This document shows, piece by piece, positions 1 through 9,334 of a stretch of DNA of 64,000 nt. The notes under the pieces were generated by a model, which saw nothing but the letters and a program-made list of their open reading frames with translations, was not told the origin of the DNA and made no database searches. A program made the translations under genes and the position numbers. Source of the DNA: Myxococcales bacterium (lineage in GTDB: Bacteria; Myxococcota_A; Polyangia; Palsa-1104; JAEUJZ01); assembly GCA_016794505.1 (NCBI GenBank), contig JAEUJZ010000067.1, positions 62,001 through 126,000 of the forward strand, written 5' to 3'. Every line of letters starts with the position of its first letter. The first letter of the stretch is position 1.

Positions 1-2
1 CC

Positions 3-2924
3 CAGAGCCCGGCTGCGACCCCGCCTGCTGAAGCGCCGCCACAGGACGCATCGCCGACGCGGGATGCGCCGCCATCTTCTACAGCTGCACAGCCCGCCGC
101 TGCACCAGGCCCCGTTTCTGCCCCTTCATCACCCAGCCCGAGCGAATCAAGCAGCGCGGCTGCACAGCCGGATGCGAGCCGTTTCGGACGCATTACGGGA
201 ACCGTGCTGGATGCGCTCAGCAAGAAGCCCCTGCGCGAGGTCTATGTCGGCATCGACGGCCTGGAATATCAGACCGCCACCGACGCAAGCGGAGCCTTCG
301 TTCTGCCGGTGCCCGCTGGCACATACAAGCTGCAGATCGCGTTCGATCTGTACGAAGTGCTGGCCTTTGAAGTGCGCGTGCAGGAAGCGGCGACGTTTCG
401 CTTCGATGCCCCCATTCTTCTGCGCAAAGACAAGCAGCAGCAGGTGGAAAAGACCGTCATCCGCGAGCCTGGCCGTAGCAGCACAGAAGCCGCCAATCGT
501 CAGCGCCAAGACTCGGCCGCGGTGTCCGATATCGTCAGCGGTGAAGAGATCAAGAAAGCTGCGGATTCCAGCGCCTCGCAAGCGGCCTCGCGCGTGACCG
601 GCGCGACCGTGGTCGGGGATCGCTTTGTGTATGTGCGCGGGCTGGGCGAGCGCTATTCCAACGCGCTGTTCAACGGTGCGCCGCTGCCAAGTCCCGAGCC
701 GGATCAGCAGGCCGTTCCGTTCGATGTGTTCCCCGCCAGCTTGCTCGCCAACCTGCGCATCGCCAAGAGCGCGACGGCGGACATCCCCGGCGACTTTGCT
801 GGCGGCTCGGTGCAGATCAATACGCAGGAATTTCCCAGCCGCTTTCAGCTGAACCTGGGACTCAGCGGCGGCGCCAATCTGCAGACCGCATTTCAGCCGG
901 CGCTCGGCTACAGCGGCGGACGCAGCGACTTTCTTGGCATCGACGACGGCACGCGACGCATGCCGGTGCGACAGCCGGGGCAGTCGGATCTCGACTACTA
1001 CAGGAGCTTCCCGAACATCTGGAGCACGCGCAGCACAACCGGCGCGCCGAACTATGGCTTGTCGATGTCGCTGGGTGGCCAGCGCGAGATCGCCGGGCGT
1101 CGCTTGGGGTACTTGGCTGCGCTCACGTATGGCGCCGACACGCAGACACGACAGGAAGAAGTGCGCACGTTCTATCTGGATGCGGATGCGCAAGGCCGAC
1201 CGGTTCTGCGCAGCAACATCGAATACGACAACGGCGCATTCAGCGACGGTACACCACGACAGACATGGCGCACCACACGCAGCGTGCAGTGGGGAGCGCT
1301 GGCCAGCATGAGCCTGCAGCTGGCACCGCTGCATCGCGTGTCATTGACCGGCCTGTTCACCCAGAACAGCGATGATGAGGCGCGCGTCTTCCAAGGCTTC
1401 AATACGGGCAGCGATCGCGAGGTATCGTACAGTCGCCTGCGCTTTGTCAGCCGCAGCCTGCTGTTCGCGCAGCTTGCCGGAAACTCTATCGTGCAGAACC
1501 GCCTGGGCTCGGGCACCGTCGACTGGAACGGAACCTATGCCTGGGCTGCGCGCGGAGAGCCAGACAACCGCGAAGTCGCGTATCAACGGGGCGTCGAAGG
1601 CGGAGCCTTCCGCCTCGCCAACTCGGGCACCAGCGGCCAGCGGTTCTATTCGCAAAATGGCGAGCACCAGATCTTCGGCGCGGTCGACTACAGCCAAGCG
1701 TTTTCGGCGTGGAAGCAGCGACCCGCACGCTTCCGCGTGGGAGGCGCCGCGCGTGGCCGCTTCCGCGAGTTTTCGGCCACACGTCATCGCTTTGGCTATA
1801 CCGGCGTCGGCGCGCTGGATGCCAGCTTGCCGCCGGAAGACCTGCTCGGTGGAGACGCGCTGGGCAGTCCTACGGAAGCGCGCGACCAGACCAATCCCTT
1901 CGATCGATACCGCGGGCAAATGGGAATCTATGCGCTGTATGCCCTGGTCGATCTGCCGCTTCTTCCCCGCATGCGCGTAAACATCGGCCTGCGCACCGAA
2001 GTCAGCCAGCAGCAGCTTGTCTCGCGCACGCCGGATCTGCCGCAGACCGACACGACGATTCACCTGGACAACGTCGATCCCCTGCCCTCTTTGAACGTCG
2101 TGTATCAGCTTCCGTCGTCGATGTATCTGCGCGCCAGCGCGTCGATGACCCTGGCCCGTCCCGAGTTTCGCGAGCTGGCGCCGTTTCAGTTCACCGACTT
2201 TTTCGGCGGCGAGACGGTGCAGGGAAATCCCGATCTTTCGCGCACACGCATCTTGAACGCCGACGCCCGCTGGGAGTGGTTCATCGGCCCGGTGGATCTG
2301 ATCGCGGTGAGTGCTTTCGCCAAGTACTTCGATCAGCCGATCGAGACGATCATCCAGGGTGGTGCCGACATCATCCGCTCGTTTGCCAATGCCAAGAGCG
2401 CATACACGCTGGGCGCAGAGCTTGAAGCGCGCAAAGAGATGGTCTTTGCCGGCGAGGGCCCGCGCGGCTTCTCCCTCGGCGGAAATCTGACGCTGCTGTA
2501 TTCGCGCGTCGACTTGTCGCAGACCGGCGGTGCGCAGACCGATCCCAACCGACCGATGCAAGGGCAGTCGCCGTTTGTCGTCAACCTGTTCGCGGAATAC
2601 GAGCGCGCCGACTGGGGCACGCAGCTACGCATCTTGTACAACGTGTTTGGCGAGCGCATTGACTCCGTTGGGGCCGCAGGTCAACCCAACCGCTGGGAGC
2701 AGCCGCGGCATCAGCTGGATCTGGCCTTTTCGCAGCGCTTGCCCAACGGCTTTGCGCTGCGCGTTTCTGCCAAGAACCTGCTCAACTGGCCGGTGCAGAT
2801 CGTTCAGAAGGGCACTGTGCAGGCCCTGCGCGCTGCCGATGCGCCCGAGGGATATGTCGAGGGCGTGACCTTTCGCTATCGCCCCGGCGCGACCGTCAAT
2901 CTGTCCCTTTCATACAGCCACTAA
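3..2924 (+). CDS. TonB-dependent receptor with carboxypeptidase-regulatory-like domain (5' end outside window)
   Basis: Outer-membrane beta-barrel receptor expected to import a ligand using TonB/ExbBD energy. The reading frame is open from base 3 with no stop, so the true start lies left of the window; the first in-frame ATG (204) falls inside the domain and is not the start. The visible order is a Pro/Ala/Ser-rich linker (about 60 residues), a carboxypeptidase-regulatory-like fold beginning near GRITGTVLDA, a plug domain with VRGLGERYSNALFNG and the following GDFAGGSVQINT segment, and a long barrel. The chain ends in alternating hydrophobics finishing S-Y-S-H, with a C-terminal strand typical of barrels although the last residue is not aromatic. 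The next genes encode a surface lipoprotein, a phosphodiesterase and PhoX, which points to a phosphorus-containing ligand; that is inferred from context only. Confidence 0.88.
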   Translation, partial: QSPAATPPAEAPPQDASPTRDAPPSSTAAQPAAAPGPVSAPSSPSPSESSSAAAQPDASRFGRITGTVLDALSKKPLREVYVGIDGLEYQTATDASGAFVLPVPAGTYKLQIAFDLYEVLAFEVRVQEAATFRFDAPILLRKDKQQQVEKTVIREPGRSSTEAANRQRQDSAAVSDIVSGEEIKKAADSSASQAASRVTGATVVGDRFVYVRGLGERYSNALFNGAPLPSPEPDQQAVPFDVFPASLLANLRIAKSATADIPGDFAGGSVQINTQEFPSRFQLNLGLSGGANLQTAFQPALGYSGGRSDFLGIDDGTRRMPVRQPGQSDLDYYRSFPNIWSTRSTTGAPNYGLSMSLGGQREIAGRRLGYLAALTYGADTQTRQEEVRTFYLDADAQGRPVLRSNIEYDNGAFSDGTPRQTWRTTRSVQWGALASMSLQLAPLHRVSLTGLFTQNSDDEARVFQGFNTGSDREVSYSRLRFVSRSLLFAQLAGNSIVQNRLGSGTVDWNGTYAWAARGEPDNREVAYQRGVEGGAFRLANSGTSGQRFYSQNGEHQIFGAVDYSQAFSAWKQRPARFRVGGAARGRFREFSATRHRFGYTGVGALDASLPPEDLLGGDALGSPTEARDQTNPFDRYRGQMGIYALYALVDLPLLPRMRVNIGLRTEVSQQQLVSRTPDLPQTDTTIHLDNVDPLPSLNVVYQLPSSMYLRASASMTLARPEFRELAPFQFTDFFGGETVQGNPDLSRTRILNADARWEWFIGPVDLIAVSAFAKYFDQPIETIIQGGADIIRSFANAKSAYTLGAELEARKEMVFAGEGPRGFSLGGNLTLLYSRVDLSQTGGAQTDPNRPMQGQSPFVVNLFAEYERADWGTQLRILYNVFGERIDSVGAAGQPNRWEQPRHQLDLAFSQRLPNGFALRVSAKNLLNWPVQIVQKGTVQALRAADAPEGYVEGVTFRYRPGATVNLSLSYSH

Positions 2925-2947
2925 CCACGATGCAAGGAGAGCGAGCG

Positions 2948-4312
2948 ATGAAAACCCTAGCCCGGATTCTGCCTGCCGCTTTGTTGTTGTTCGCCGCCTG
3001 TGGCGAAGCCGAAATGGGAATGTCACAGCCCGAAATCGGAACCTGCCAGGGTGGGCCCGCAACGATCGTGCGTGGTGCCATCACAGCCAGCACCACATGG
3101 ACCGCAGGAACGCGCTATCTGCTGTCGGGACGGGTCGATGTCACAAGCGGCGCCACGTTGACAATTGAGCCCGGCACCACGGTCTGCGGCGACGCCGATC
3201 AGACGATGATGAACGTCAGCTACCTAAACGTTGCGCCCGGCGCCAAGCTCATTGCCGACGGCACAGCACAGAAGCCCATTGTCTTTACCAGCAGTCGAGC
3301 CATCGGCACGCGTCGTCCGCAAGACTGGGGCGGCATCGTCCTTCGCGGCTATGCGCCCATCAACAATCCACCCGCGGCAGGCATGGGTCCCGAGACCACC
3401 TGCGCCGAAGCGGAAGCCAGCGCTGGCAAGTACGGTCCCTGCGGCAGGCCCAACGCCGCAGACAACAGCGGCACGCTGCGCTATGTGCGCATCGAGTTTG
3501 CAGGCCGCGAGTTCGCGCCGGACAAAGAGCTAAACGCACTCAGCCTGTACGCCGTCGGCTCGGGCACGACGCTCGACTTCATTCAGCTACATCGTGGATC
3601 GGATGACGGCGTCGAATTCTTTGGCGGCACGGTAAACCTGAAACACGCGGTGGCATCGGCCATCCAAGACGACGCGTTCGACTGGGAGTTCGGCTGGAGC
3701 GGCCGCGGTCAGTTCTGGGTGTCGCTGCAAGACAGCAGCATCGGCAACCGCGGATTTGAAGCCGACAACAACCGCATGAACGCAACGCTCGATCCGCACA
3801 GCAGTCCCATTCTGTCGAACGTCACGCTGCTGGGCCTGGGGCGCGGCGTCCCGGCGGGCGGCAGCGACAAACGCGAAGGCATTGCCTTCCGCTCAGGGAC
3901 CCACGGCAGCCTGAGCAACTTCATCATCGCTGGCTTCACCGATGCCGGTGTCTCGTTTGAAGAGGCCACGATCAGCCAAACCAGCGCCGGCAAGCTTAGC
4001 CTGACCAAGACTCTGTTCTTTGGCAACGGCCCTGCCGGGGATGCCAAGAACATCTCGGACGTAAAGATGCTGGGCGCCACCGCCTTCGACGTCAAGGCGT
4101 GGATCTTGGGCCAGAACGGCAACAGCGAGACCGATCCTCTGCTGAGCGATCCGTTCAACACCAGCGCGCCCAACTTCCTGCCCAGAATCGGCTCGCCGGC
4201 TCTGCAAGGTGCCAGCGTTCCCGCGGATCCATTCTTCACGGCGGTTGCGCACTATGGCGCCTTTGGCAGCGAGGACTGGACCGCCGGCTGGACGGCCTAC
4301 CCCGCCAACTAA
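2948..4312 (+). CDS. Lipoprotein, putative right-handed beta-helix surface protein
   Basis: Protein of 454 residues with a lipoprotein signal peptide (LLLFAAC, lipid-attachment Cys about residue 16). I chose ATG 2948 over ATG 2930 because AGGAG at 2935-2939 is correctly spaced for 2948 and the shorter form starts straight into the signal sequence. The body has repeated short beta-strand/turn blocks such as SGATLTIEPGTTVCGD and GAKLIADGTAQKPIVFTS, then DWGGIVLRG. This pattern is familiar from secreted beta-helix proteins that sit beside TonB receptors. Cys pairs near residues 150-170 may form a disulfide. It lies 23 bases after the TonB receptor and is probably cotranscribed, so it could be a surface partner of that receptor. 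No catalytic residues were recognised. Confidence 0.75.
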   Translation: MKTLARILPAALLLFAACGEAEMGMSQPEIGTCQGGPATIVRGAITASTTWTAGTRYLLSGRVDVTSGATLTIEPGTTVCGDADQTMMNVSYLNVAPGAKLIADGTAQKPIVFTSSRAIGTRRPQDWGGIVLRGYAPINNPPAAGMGPETTCAEAEASAGKYGPCGRPNAADNSGTLRYVRIEFAGREFAPDKELNALSLYAVGSGTTLDFIQLHRGSDDGVEFFGGTVNLKHAVASAIQDDAFDWEFGWSGRGQFWVSLQDSSIGNRGFEADNNRMNATLDPHSSPILSNVTLLGLGRGVPAGGSDKREGIAFRSGTHGSLSNFIIAGFTDAGVSFEEATISQTSAGKLSLTKTLFFGNGPAGDAKNISDVKMLGATAFDVKAWILGQNGNSETDPLLSDPFNTSAPNFLPRIGSPALQGASVPADPFFTAVAHYGAFGSEDWTAGWTAYPAN

Positions 4313-4429
4313 TCCGCTCGGGAGTACCGACGCAGCGCAGGCAAGCGCCGCGATTCGGCGATTGCTCTTTGTGGGCAGGTCTCTTCTCATTCCTGCGGTG
4401 CCGCGCCGTTCGATGAAAAGGAGACCCGC

Positions 4430-6886
4430 ATGTCCGTCCACGCCCCGCTTTCGCGCAGCCGTTTCTTCGCCCGTGCGTTCGTCCGTACAGCCCTGGCGCT
4501 TGCGCTTTCTGCCTGCACACCCCCGGCCCCCTCTGCGACCTTGGTCGGCTATGCGCGGCTGCCGGCAGCGACGCGTGCGGCGGGTCCGCCCTCAGGCGCG
4601 CGGCTGGGCAGTTCCCTGCTCAATGGCCAGCGTCTGCCCATCCCCAGCCAGCCGGTTCAGGGTTTTTCAGCGCTGGTTTCCGCAGACAACGCAGGCAGCT
4701 ATTTTGCGCTCGCGGACAACGGATATGGCGCCATCGAAAACTCCGCTGACTTTCACCTGCGCATCTATCGCATTCGGCCTCAACTAAGGACGAAAGACGG
4801 AGGCAGCGGCAGCATTCAGATCGAGAGCTTCATCGAGCTGGCCGATCCCGATCAGCACGTTCGCTTTGCCCTGCGCAATGCCTTCACGCGCGAGCGGATC
4901 TTGACCGGTGCTGACTTCGATCCTGAGTCGCTGGCTCGCGCACCGGATGGCACGTTCTGGCTCGGAGATGAGTTCGGTCCGTTTCTATTGCACTGCGATG
5001 GCAACGGCAAGCTGCTGGAAGCGCCCATTCCCGTGCAGCCGCCGGGTCAGGCCGAGCTACGGTCGCCGCAGAGTCCGCTTAGCGAAGAGAGCAGCGCGCT
5101 GCGCATCTTGAATGCGCTCGATGGCCATGCTGTCTCTGTTGCGCCCGACGGTCGCGGCCGGCGGCCGGTGTTTTCGCCGTTGTACGCGCTGCTGGCCGAT
5201 GGCGATGACACCACGTTCGTGCCAAGTCGCGCCGCACCGCCGCCTGGCTCGGGGCTATCGCCAGCAGCCAGCGAGATCCTCCACCTCGCATCGATCCGCA
5301 AGGCCGGCTATGCGGTCGTGACGTGGACCGTGAACGACGCATCCCGAATGCGTGCGCTCATGCAGCAAGGCATCGATGGAATCATCTCGGATCGCCCGGA
5401 CTTGCTGTGGCAAGCGGTGCGCCGCTTCGATGCCAACCACGACGGCACGCCTGACTTTCTTTTGCCGGATGGCCTGATCGATCGCACGCGCTTTTCGGCT
5501 CAGGGTCATCGTGGGGGTCGCGATCTGCGACCAGAGAACACGCTGCCCGCGATGGAGGTCGCGCTGGACTACTTGATGACGACGCTTGAGACCGATGCCG
5601 GCATCAGCCAAGACGGAGTCGTCATGCTCAGCCACGACCCGCATGTGCAAGCCCAGAAGTGCCGCCGCAGCAACGGGATGCCGTACCAGGAACACGACGA
5701 AGTGCTGATCAAAGACCGAACCGCTGCGCAGCTTCAGCGCGAGTTCATCTGCGACAAGCTCTTCCGTGGACCGCAGCAGCAGAATGATCCAGGCCTGTCA
5801 CCGGCCAGCAGTGCCTTTGCTCGCACGATCGGACTGCCCCATCTGTATGCCATCCCGACCGGCCAACAGCTGTTCGACTTTGTCGCCGCTTATGCCCGCT
5901 ATTACCGCGAGGGCGCAGGCCAGCCGCATCCCGACGCACAGAAGCGCGCACGCAACGCCGAGCTGGTGCGCTTCAACCTAGAGACCAAGCTCAACCCGCG
6001 GCGCGAATTCAGCGCTCGCACCATCGCTCCAGAGCCCTTCGCCGGCACCGTCGCGCGGCTGATCGAAGAAAACGGAATGAGCGATCGCGCAGACATCCAG
6101 AGCTTCGATCTGCGCACGCTGATCTATGTCCAACGCCATCATCCCGCCATCCGCACGAGCTGCCTGTTTGGCGACTTTCCACGCTTCGCGCAAGGGACGA
6201 TCAACGGCTCCGATGACGGCACCAACTTACAGGGTGAAGACGGGAACAACACGCCCTGGTTGGCCGGACTGTACTGGCCCTATCGCATCACTGCGCAAAG
6301 CGCGCCGCAGCGTGTTCGGCCAAGCGGTGGCATTGAAGCCATGACGTTGTCCAGCGACGGTACGCGCTTGATCCTATTTCTGGAAAAGCCCCTGCACGGC
6401 GAGTCCGGTTTCGTGCGTGGCTTTGAATTCGATCTCGCAACCAAGCGCTTCTTATCGACGGAATATCGCTATCCGCTGGCCAGGGGCAGCACCTCGGTTG
6501 GCGAGCTGCATGCGCTTTCCGAGAGCGCCTTCTTGGTCATCGAGCGCGACGATACCGAGGGCCGGCTCGACGGTCGCAAGCACATCTATATCGCCGAGCG
6601 CGGCCCGCCGGGTCATCCCCTGCGCAAGCGATTGCTGGTCGATCTGTTGCGGATCGAAAACCCGCACCACGTGGCCGATCCAAGTCAGCCCGGAGACGTT
6701 GGTGTCGGGGCCCGCTATGCGTTCCCGTACTTCACGATTGAGTCGGTGTTGCCGCTGGGGCCACGTCACATTGCCGTGCTCAACGACAACAACTTCCCGT
6801 TTAGCGTGGGGCGTCACCGCGGAAGCGGCAGCCCAGATGACAGCGAGCTGATCGTGATCGAGCTCCCCAGATCTCTGCCACGTTGA
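4430..6886 (+). CDS. Lipoprotein: phytase-type esterase domain combined with glycerophosphodiester phosphodiesterase
   Basis: Protein of 818 residues, predicted to cleave phosphodiesters or phosphomonoesters outside the cytoplasm. The start is ATG 4430, preceded by AAGGAG. The signal peptide ends in a lipobox LSAC (Cys about residue 24). Residues ~75-195 match the esterase-like phytase family (ALADNGYGAIENS, GTFWLGDEFGPFLLH), and this domain resumes near residue 635 (GGIEAMTLSSDGTRLI) to the C-terminus. Between the halves is a GDPD region with GHRGGRDLRPENTLPA, LETDAGISQDGVVMLSHDPH and FNLETKLNP, giving the HR, ExD and HD catalytic signature. A typical GDPD C-terminal end (VVTWTVNDASRM, GIDGIISDRPDLL) comes before, not after, this core, so the barrel looks circularly permuted. 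It sits between the lipoprotein gene and phoX, supporting a role in organic-phosphate use. Confidence 0.85.
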   Translation: MSVHAPLSRSRFFARAFVRTALALALSACTPPAPSATLVGYARLPAATRAAGPPSGARLGSSLLNGQRLPIPSQPVQGFSALVSADNAGSYFALADNGYGAIENSADFHLRIYRIRPQLRTKDGGSGSIQIESFIELADPDQHVRFALRNAFTRERILTGADFDPESLARAPDGTFWLGDEFGPFLLHCDGNGKLLEAPIPVQPPGQAELRSPQSPLSEESSALRILNALDGHAVSVAPDGRGRRPVFSPLYALLADGDDTTFVPSRAAPPPGSGLSPAASEILHLASIRKAGYAVVTWTVNDASRMRALMQQGIDGIISDRPDLLWQAVRRFDANHDGTPDFLLPDGLIDRTRFSAQGHRGGRDLRPENTLPAMEVALDYLMTTLETDAGISQDGVVMLSHDPHVQAQKCRRSNGMPYQEHDEVLIKDRTAAQLQREFICDKLFRGPQQQNDPGLSPASSAFARTIGLPHLYAIPTGQQLFDFVAAYARYYREGAGQPHPDAQKRARNAELVRFNLETKLNPRREFSARTIAPEPFAGTVARLIEENGMSDRADIQSFDLRTLIYVQRHHPAIRTSCLFGDFPRFAQGTINGSDDGTNLQGEDGNNTPWLAGLYWPYRITAQSAPQRVRPSGGIEAMTLSSDGTRLILFLEKPLHGESGFVRGFEFDLATKRFLSTEYRYPLARGSTSVGELHALSESAFLVIERDDTEGRLDGRKHIYIAERGPPGHPLRKRLLVDLLRIENPHHVADPSQPGDVGVGARYAFPYFTIESVLPLGPRHIAVLNDNNFPFSVGRHRGSGSPDDSELIVIELPRSLPR

Positions 6887-7057
6887 CGTTGTGTGAACAC
6901 AGGCTCTCGCTGCGCCATGCACGGTCACCCGCACGTAAATAAATCGTTGCCAAGATGTGATGTCTAGACAGTCCGCATGCGCGAAACTGAGGCGTCGTCT
7001 TCTGCATCGTCCTGCCCCCTTCATCGCGCCTAAACTGCTCCATCCCGAGGCCCATCC

Positions 7058-9244
7058 ATGACCCGTCGCACGCCTGCATCTCACGCCCCAGATCCTGAAG
7101 ACATCGGCTGCAATCCTTCGACGAATCCGACGCTGGCATCGCTTATGCGCACGCGGATCCGCCGTCGGGATCTGCTGGCTGGCTCGCTGGGTCTCGCGGC
7201 CAGTCGGTTCTTTTCGGCACCGCTTTTTGGCTGCGCCAATCCATCCGTGCAGCCTGCCGATGGAATGCTGCGACTCAACTTTTCAGCGGTGCCCAAGAGC
7301 CTGCTCGATCGCCTGGTGCTGCCCGAGGGCTATACCGCCACAGTCCTGTATCGCTTGGGGGATCCCATCGCTGAGCATGTCGCTCCATACAAGAACGATG
7401 GCAGCGACTCGGCCGACTCGTTCGCGCAGCGCGCGGGCGATCACCACGACGGCATGCACTTCTTTGGTCTGACGGCCCGTGGAACGTACGACGAAAACGA
7501 GAGCCGCCGCGGCCTCTTGGCCATCAACCACGAGTCGATGACCGCCGCCTATCTGCACCCAAATGGCCAGACCGTCGTCGACGCCGCCCGGTCTGTGACC
7601 GACGAGGTGATCAAAGAACAGCTGGCACACGGCGTCAGCATCATCGAGATCGAGCGGCGCGAAAGCGGCTTTGTGTACAAGCAAGACTCGCCCTGGAATC
7701 GCCGCATCACGGCTCTGACCGACATCGAGATCTCGGGGCCGGCCGCGCGGACGCCAGGGATGATTACCGCGTACTCACCCGATGGCAGCCGCACACGCGG
7801 CACGCTGAACAACTGCGCCAACGGCAGGACGCCGTGGGGCACCTATCTGACCTGCGAAGAAAACTGGGCGGGATATTTTCGACGCCTGGCAAGCCAAGAC
7901 GATGCGCAGCGCAGCGACAAGGAACGCACGGCCTTCGCCCGCTATGGCGTGACGGGTGAAGGGCGCGATCTATGGGCGACGGTGAACAGCCCCGATCCCA
8001 GCGACACGCGCTTCCGCCGCTTCAACGCCATGCGCATCGGGGCATCGCTCGACGGCAGCGATGACTTTCGCAACGCCCCGAATACCTTTGGCTGGGTGGT
8101 CGAGATCGATCCGTTCGATCCGAAGAGCACGCCCAAGAAGCGCACCGCACTCGGCCGCTTCGCACACGAAGGGGCGGCGCTCGGCCCCGTAGTTCCGGGC
8201 CAGCCGCTGGCCTGGTACATGGGGGATGACTCGCGCGGCGAGTACCTGTACAAGTTCGTGTCGTCCGCGCCTTTTGATCCCGCGGACATAGGACGAGGAG
8301 CTGCGGCCGGCGACACCTATCTCGACGCGGGCACTTTGTACGCAGCCCGCTTCAACGCCGATGGAACCGGGGTCTGGTTGGCGCTGCAGCCGGGCAAAAA
8401 CGGCATCTCTGCGAGCAGTCCCAACTACTCTTTCGCCGATCTGGCCGACGTGCTGATCCACGCCCGCTTGGCTGCCGACACGGCGGGCGCGACCAAGATG
8501 GATCGGCCCGAGTGGGCGGCGGTTCACCCGCTACATGGCGAGGTCTATTTCACGCTTACCAACAACTCGCTGCGGACACGCTCGACAGCTGATGCTGCCA
8601 ACCCGCGCTATTACAACGATCGCAAGTTCGGCAGCGTGTCGCAGCGCGGCAATCCCAACGGCCACATCCTGCGCTTGCGCGAAGACGGCGACCACGTCCG
8701 CGCCGAGACGTTTCGCTGGGACATCTTCTTGTTCGGGGCCAGGGCCAGCAGCGACCCATACAACGTGAATGTGTCGCGACTCAGTGAGGAAAACGCCTTC
8801 TCAAGCCCCGATGGTTTGAGCTTTAGCAGAAGCGGCCTTCTGTGGATCGAAACAGACGATAGCGCCATGGGCGATGTCTCAAACTGCATGCTGCTGGCCG
8901 CGATCCCCGGTCGCGTCGGCGACGGAGGTCCGGTCAGCATCAGCAACATCGACGCGCAGGCATCCAGCGTCATCGATTCCTGGGCCGGAGCCGCAGCGAC
9001 CCACGCCACCTTGCGTCGCTTCTTGGTCGGCCCGCGCGAGTGCGAAGTCACCGGTATCACGGAGACTCCCGATGGCCGCGCGCTGTTTATCAACATCCAG
9101 CATCCGGGCGAGGACACGCCCCCCGATCTGCAGGATCCACGCACCTTTGGCAGCCACTTTCCTGACGGAGGCAGCGCAAGACCGCGCTCAGCCACCATCG
9201 TCATCACCAAGAACGACGGCGGCCCAGTTGGGGCGAGCCGCTAA
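7058..9244 (+). CDS. phoX: PhoX-family alkaline phosphatase, Tat-exported (DUF839)
   Basis: Calcium/iron-type alkaline phosphatase that releases phosphate from organic monoesters in the periplasm or outside the cell. The 728-residue protein has a twin-arginine signal (RIRRRDLLAGSLGLAASRFF, residues ~33-52) followed by FGC, which could also be a lipid-attachment site. Family hallmarks are AINHESMTAAY, TCEENWAGYF, YMGDDSRGEYLYKFVS, GEVYFTLTNNSL and NIQHPGEDT, in the usual order. ATG 7058 gives about 30 residues before the Tat motif, and the inner ATG 7145 is an alternative start. It is on the same strand as the phosphodiesterase, 171 bases downstream; no convincing Pho box was seen in that gap. 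It is near full length for the family and has no visible defect. Confidence 0.9.
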   Translation: MTRRTPASHAPDPEDIGCNPSTNPTLASLMRTRIRRRDLLAGSLGLAASRFFSAPLFGCANPSVQPADGMLRLNFSAVPKSLLDRLVLPEGYTATVLYRLGDPIAEHVAPYKNDGSDSADSFAQRAGDHHDGMHFFGLTARGTYDENESRRGLLAINHESMTAAYLHPNGQTVVDAARSVTDEVIKEQLAHGVSIIEIERRESGFVYKQDSPWNRRITALTDIEISGPAARTPGMITAYSPDGSRTRGTLNNCANGRTPWGTYLTCEENWAGYFRRLASQDDAQRSDKERTAFARYGVTGEGRDLWATVNSPDPSDTRFRRFNAMRIGASLDGSDDFRNAPNTFGWVVEIDPFDPKSTPKKRTALGRFAHEGAALGPVVPGQPLAWYMGDDSRGEYLYKFVSSAPFDPADIGRGAAAGDTYLDAGTLYAARFNADGTGVWLALQPGKNGISASSPNYSFADLADVLIHARLAADTAGATKMDRPEWAAVHPLHGEVYFTLTNNSLRTRSTADAANPRYYNDRKFGSVSQRGNPNGHILRLREDGDHVRAETFRWDIFLFGARASSDPYNVNVSRLSEENAFSSPDGLSFSRSGLLWIETDDSAMGDVSNCMLLAAIPGRVGDGGPVSISNIDAQASSVIDSWAGAAATHATLRRFLVGPRECEVTGITETPDGRALFINIQHPGEDTPPDLQDPRTFGSHFPDGGSARPRSATIVITKNDGGPVGASR

Positions 9245-9334
9245 GTGAACGACACGGCACCAAGCCAGCGAGCCGATCGTGCGACAATGATGCACGCGCA
9301 CGATCGCGCCGCGACCGCTGGGGGGGTGACCGCG

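Noticed and set aside
147..2561. Long minus-strand open frames antisense to the TonB receptor gene
   Set aside because: They arise from GC-rich codon bias; the plus strand has clear family motifs and the antisense products have none.
6887..7057. Pho box upstream of phoX
   Set aside because: GTCACCCGCACGTAAATAAAT is only a weak resemblance; the paired direct repeat is not there.
9245..9334. GTG 9245 as the metalloprotease start
   Set aside because: ATG 9335 has a stronger ribosome site; the GTG adds 30 residues of low-information sequence. It remains possible.
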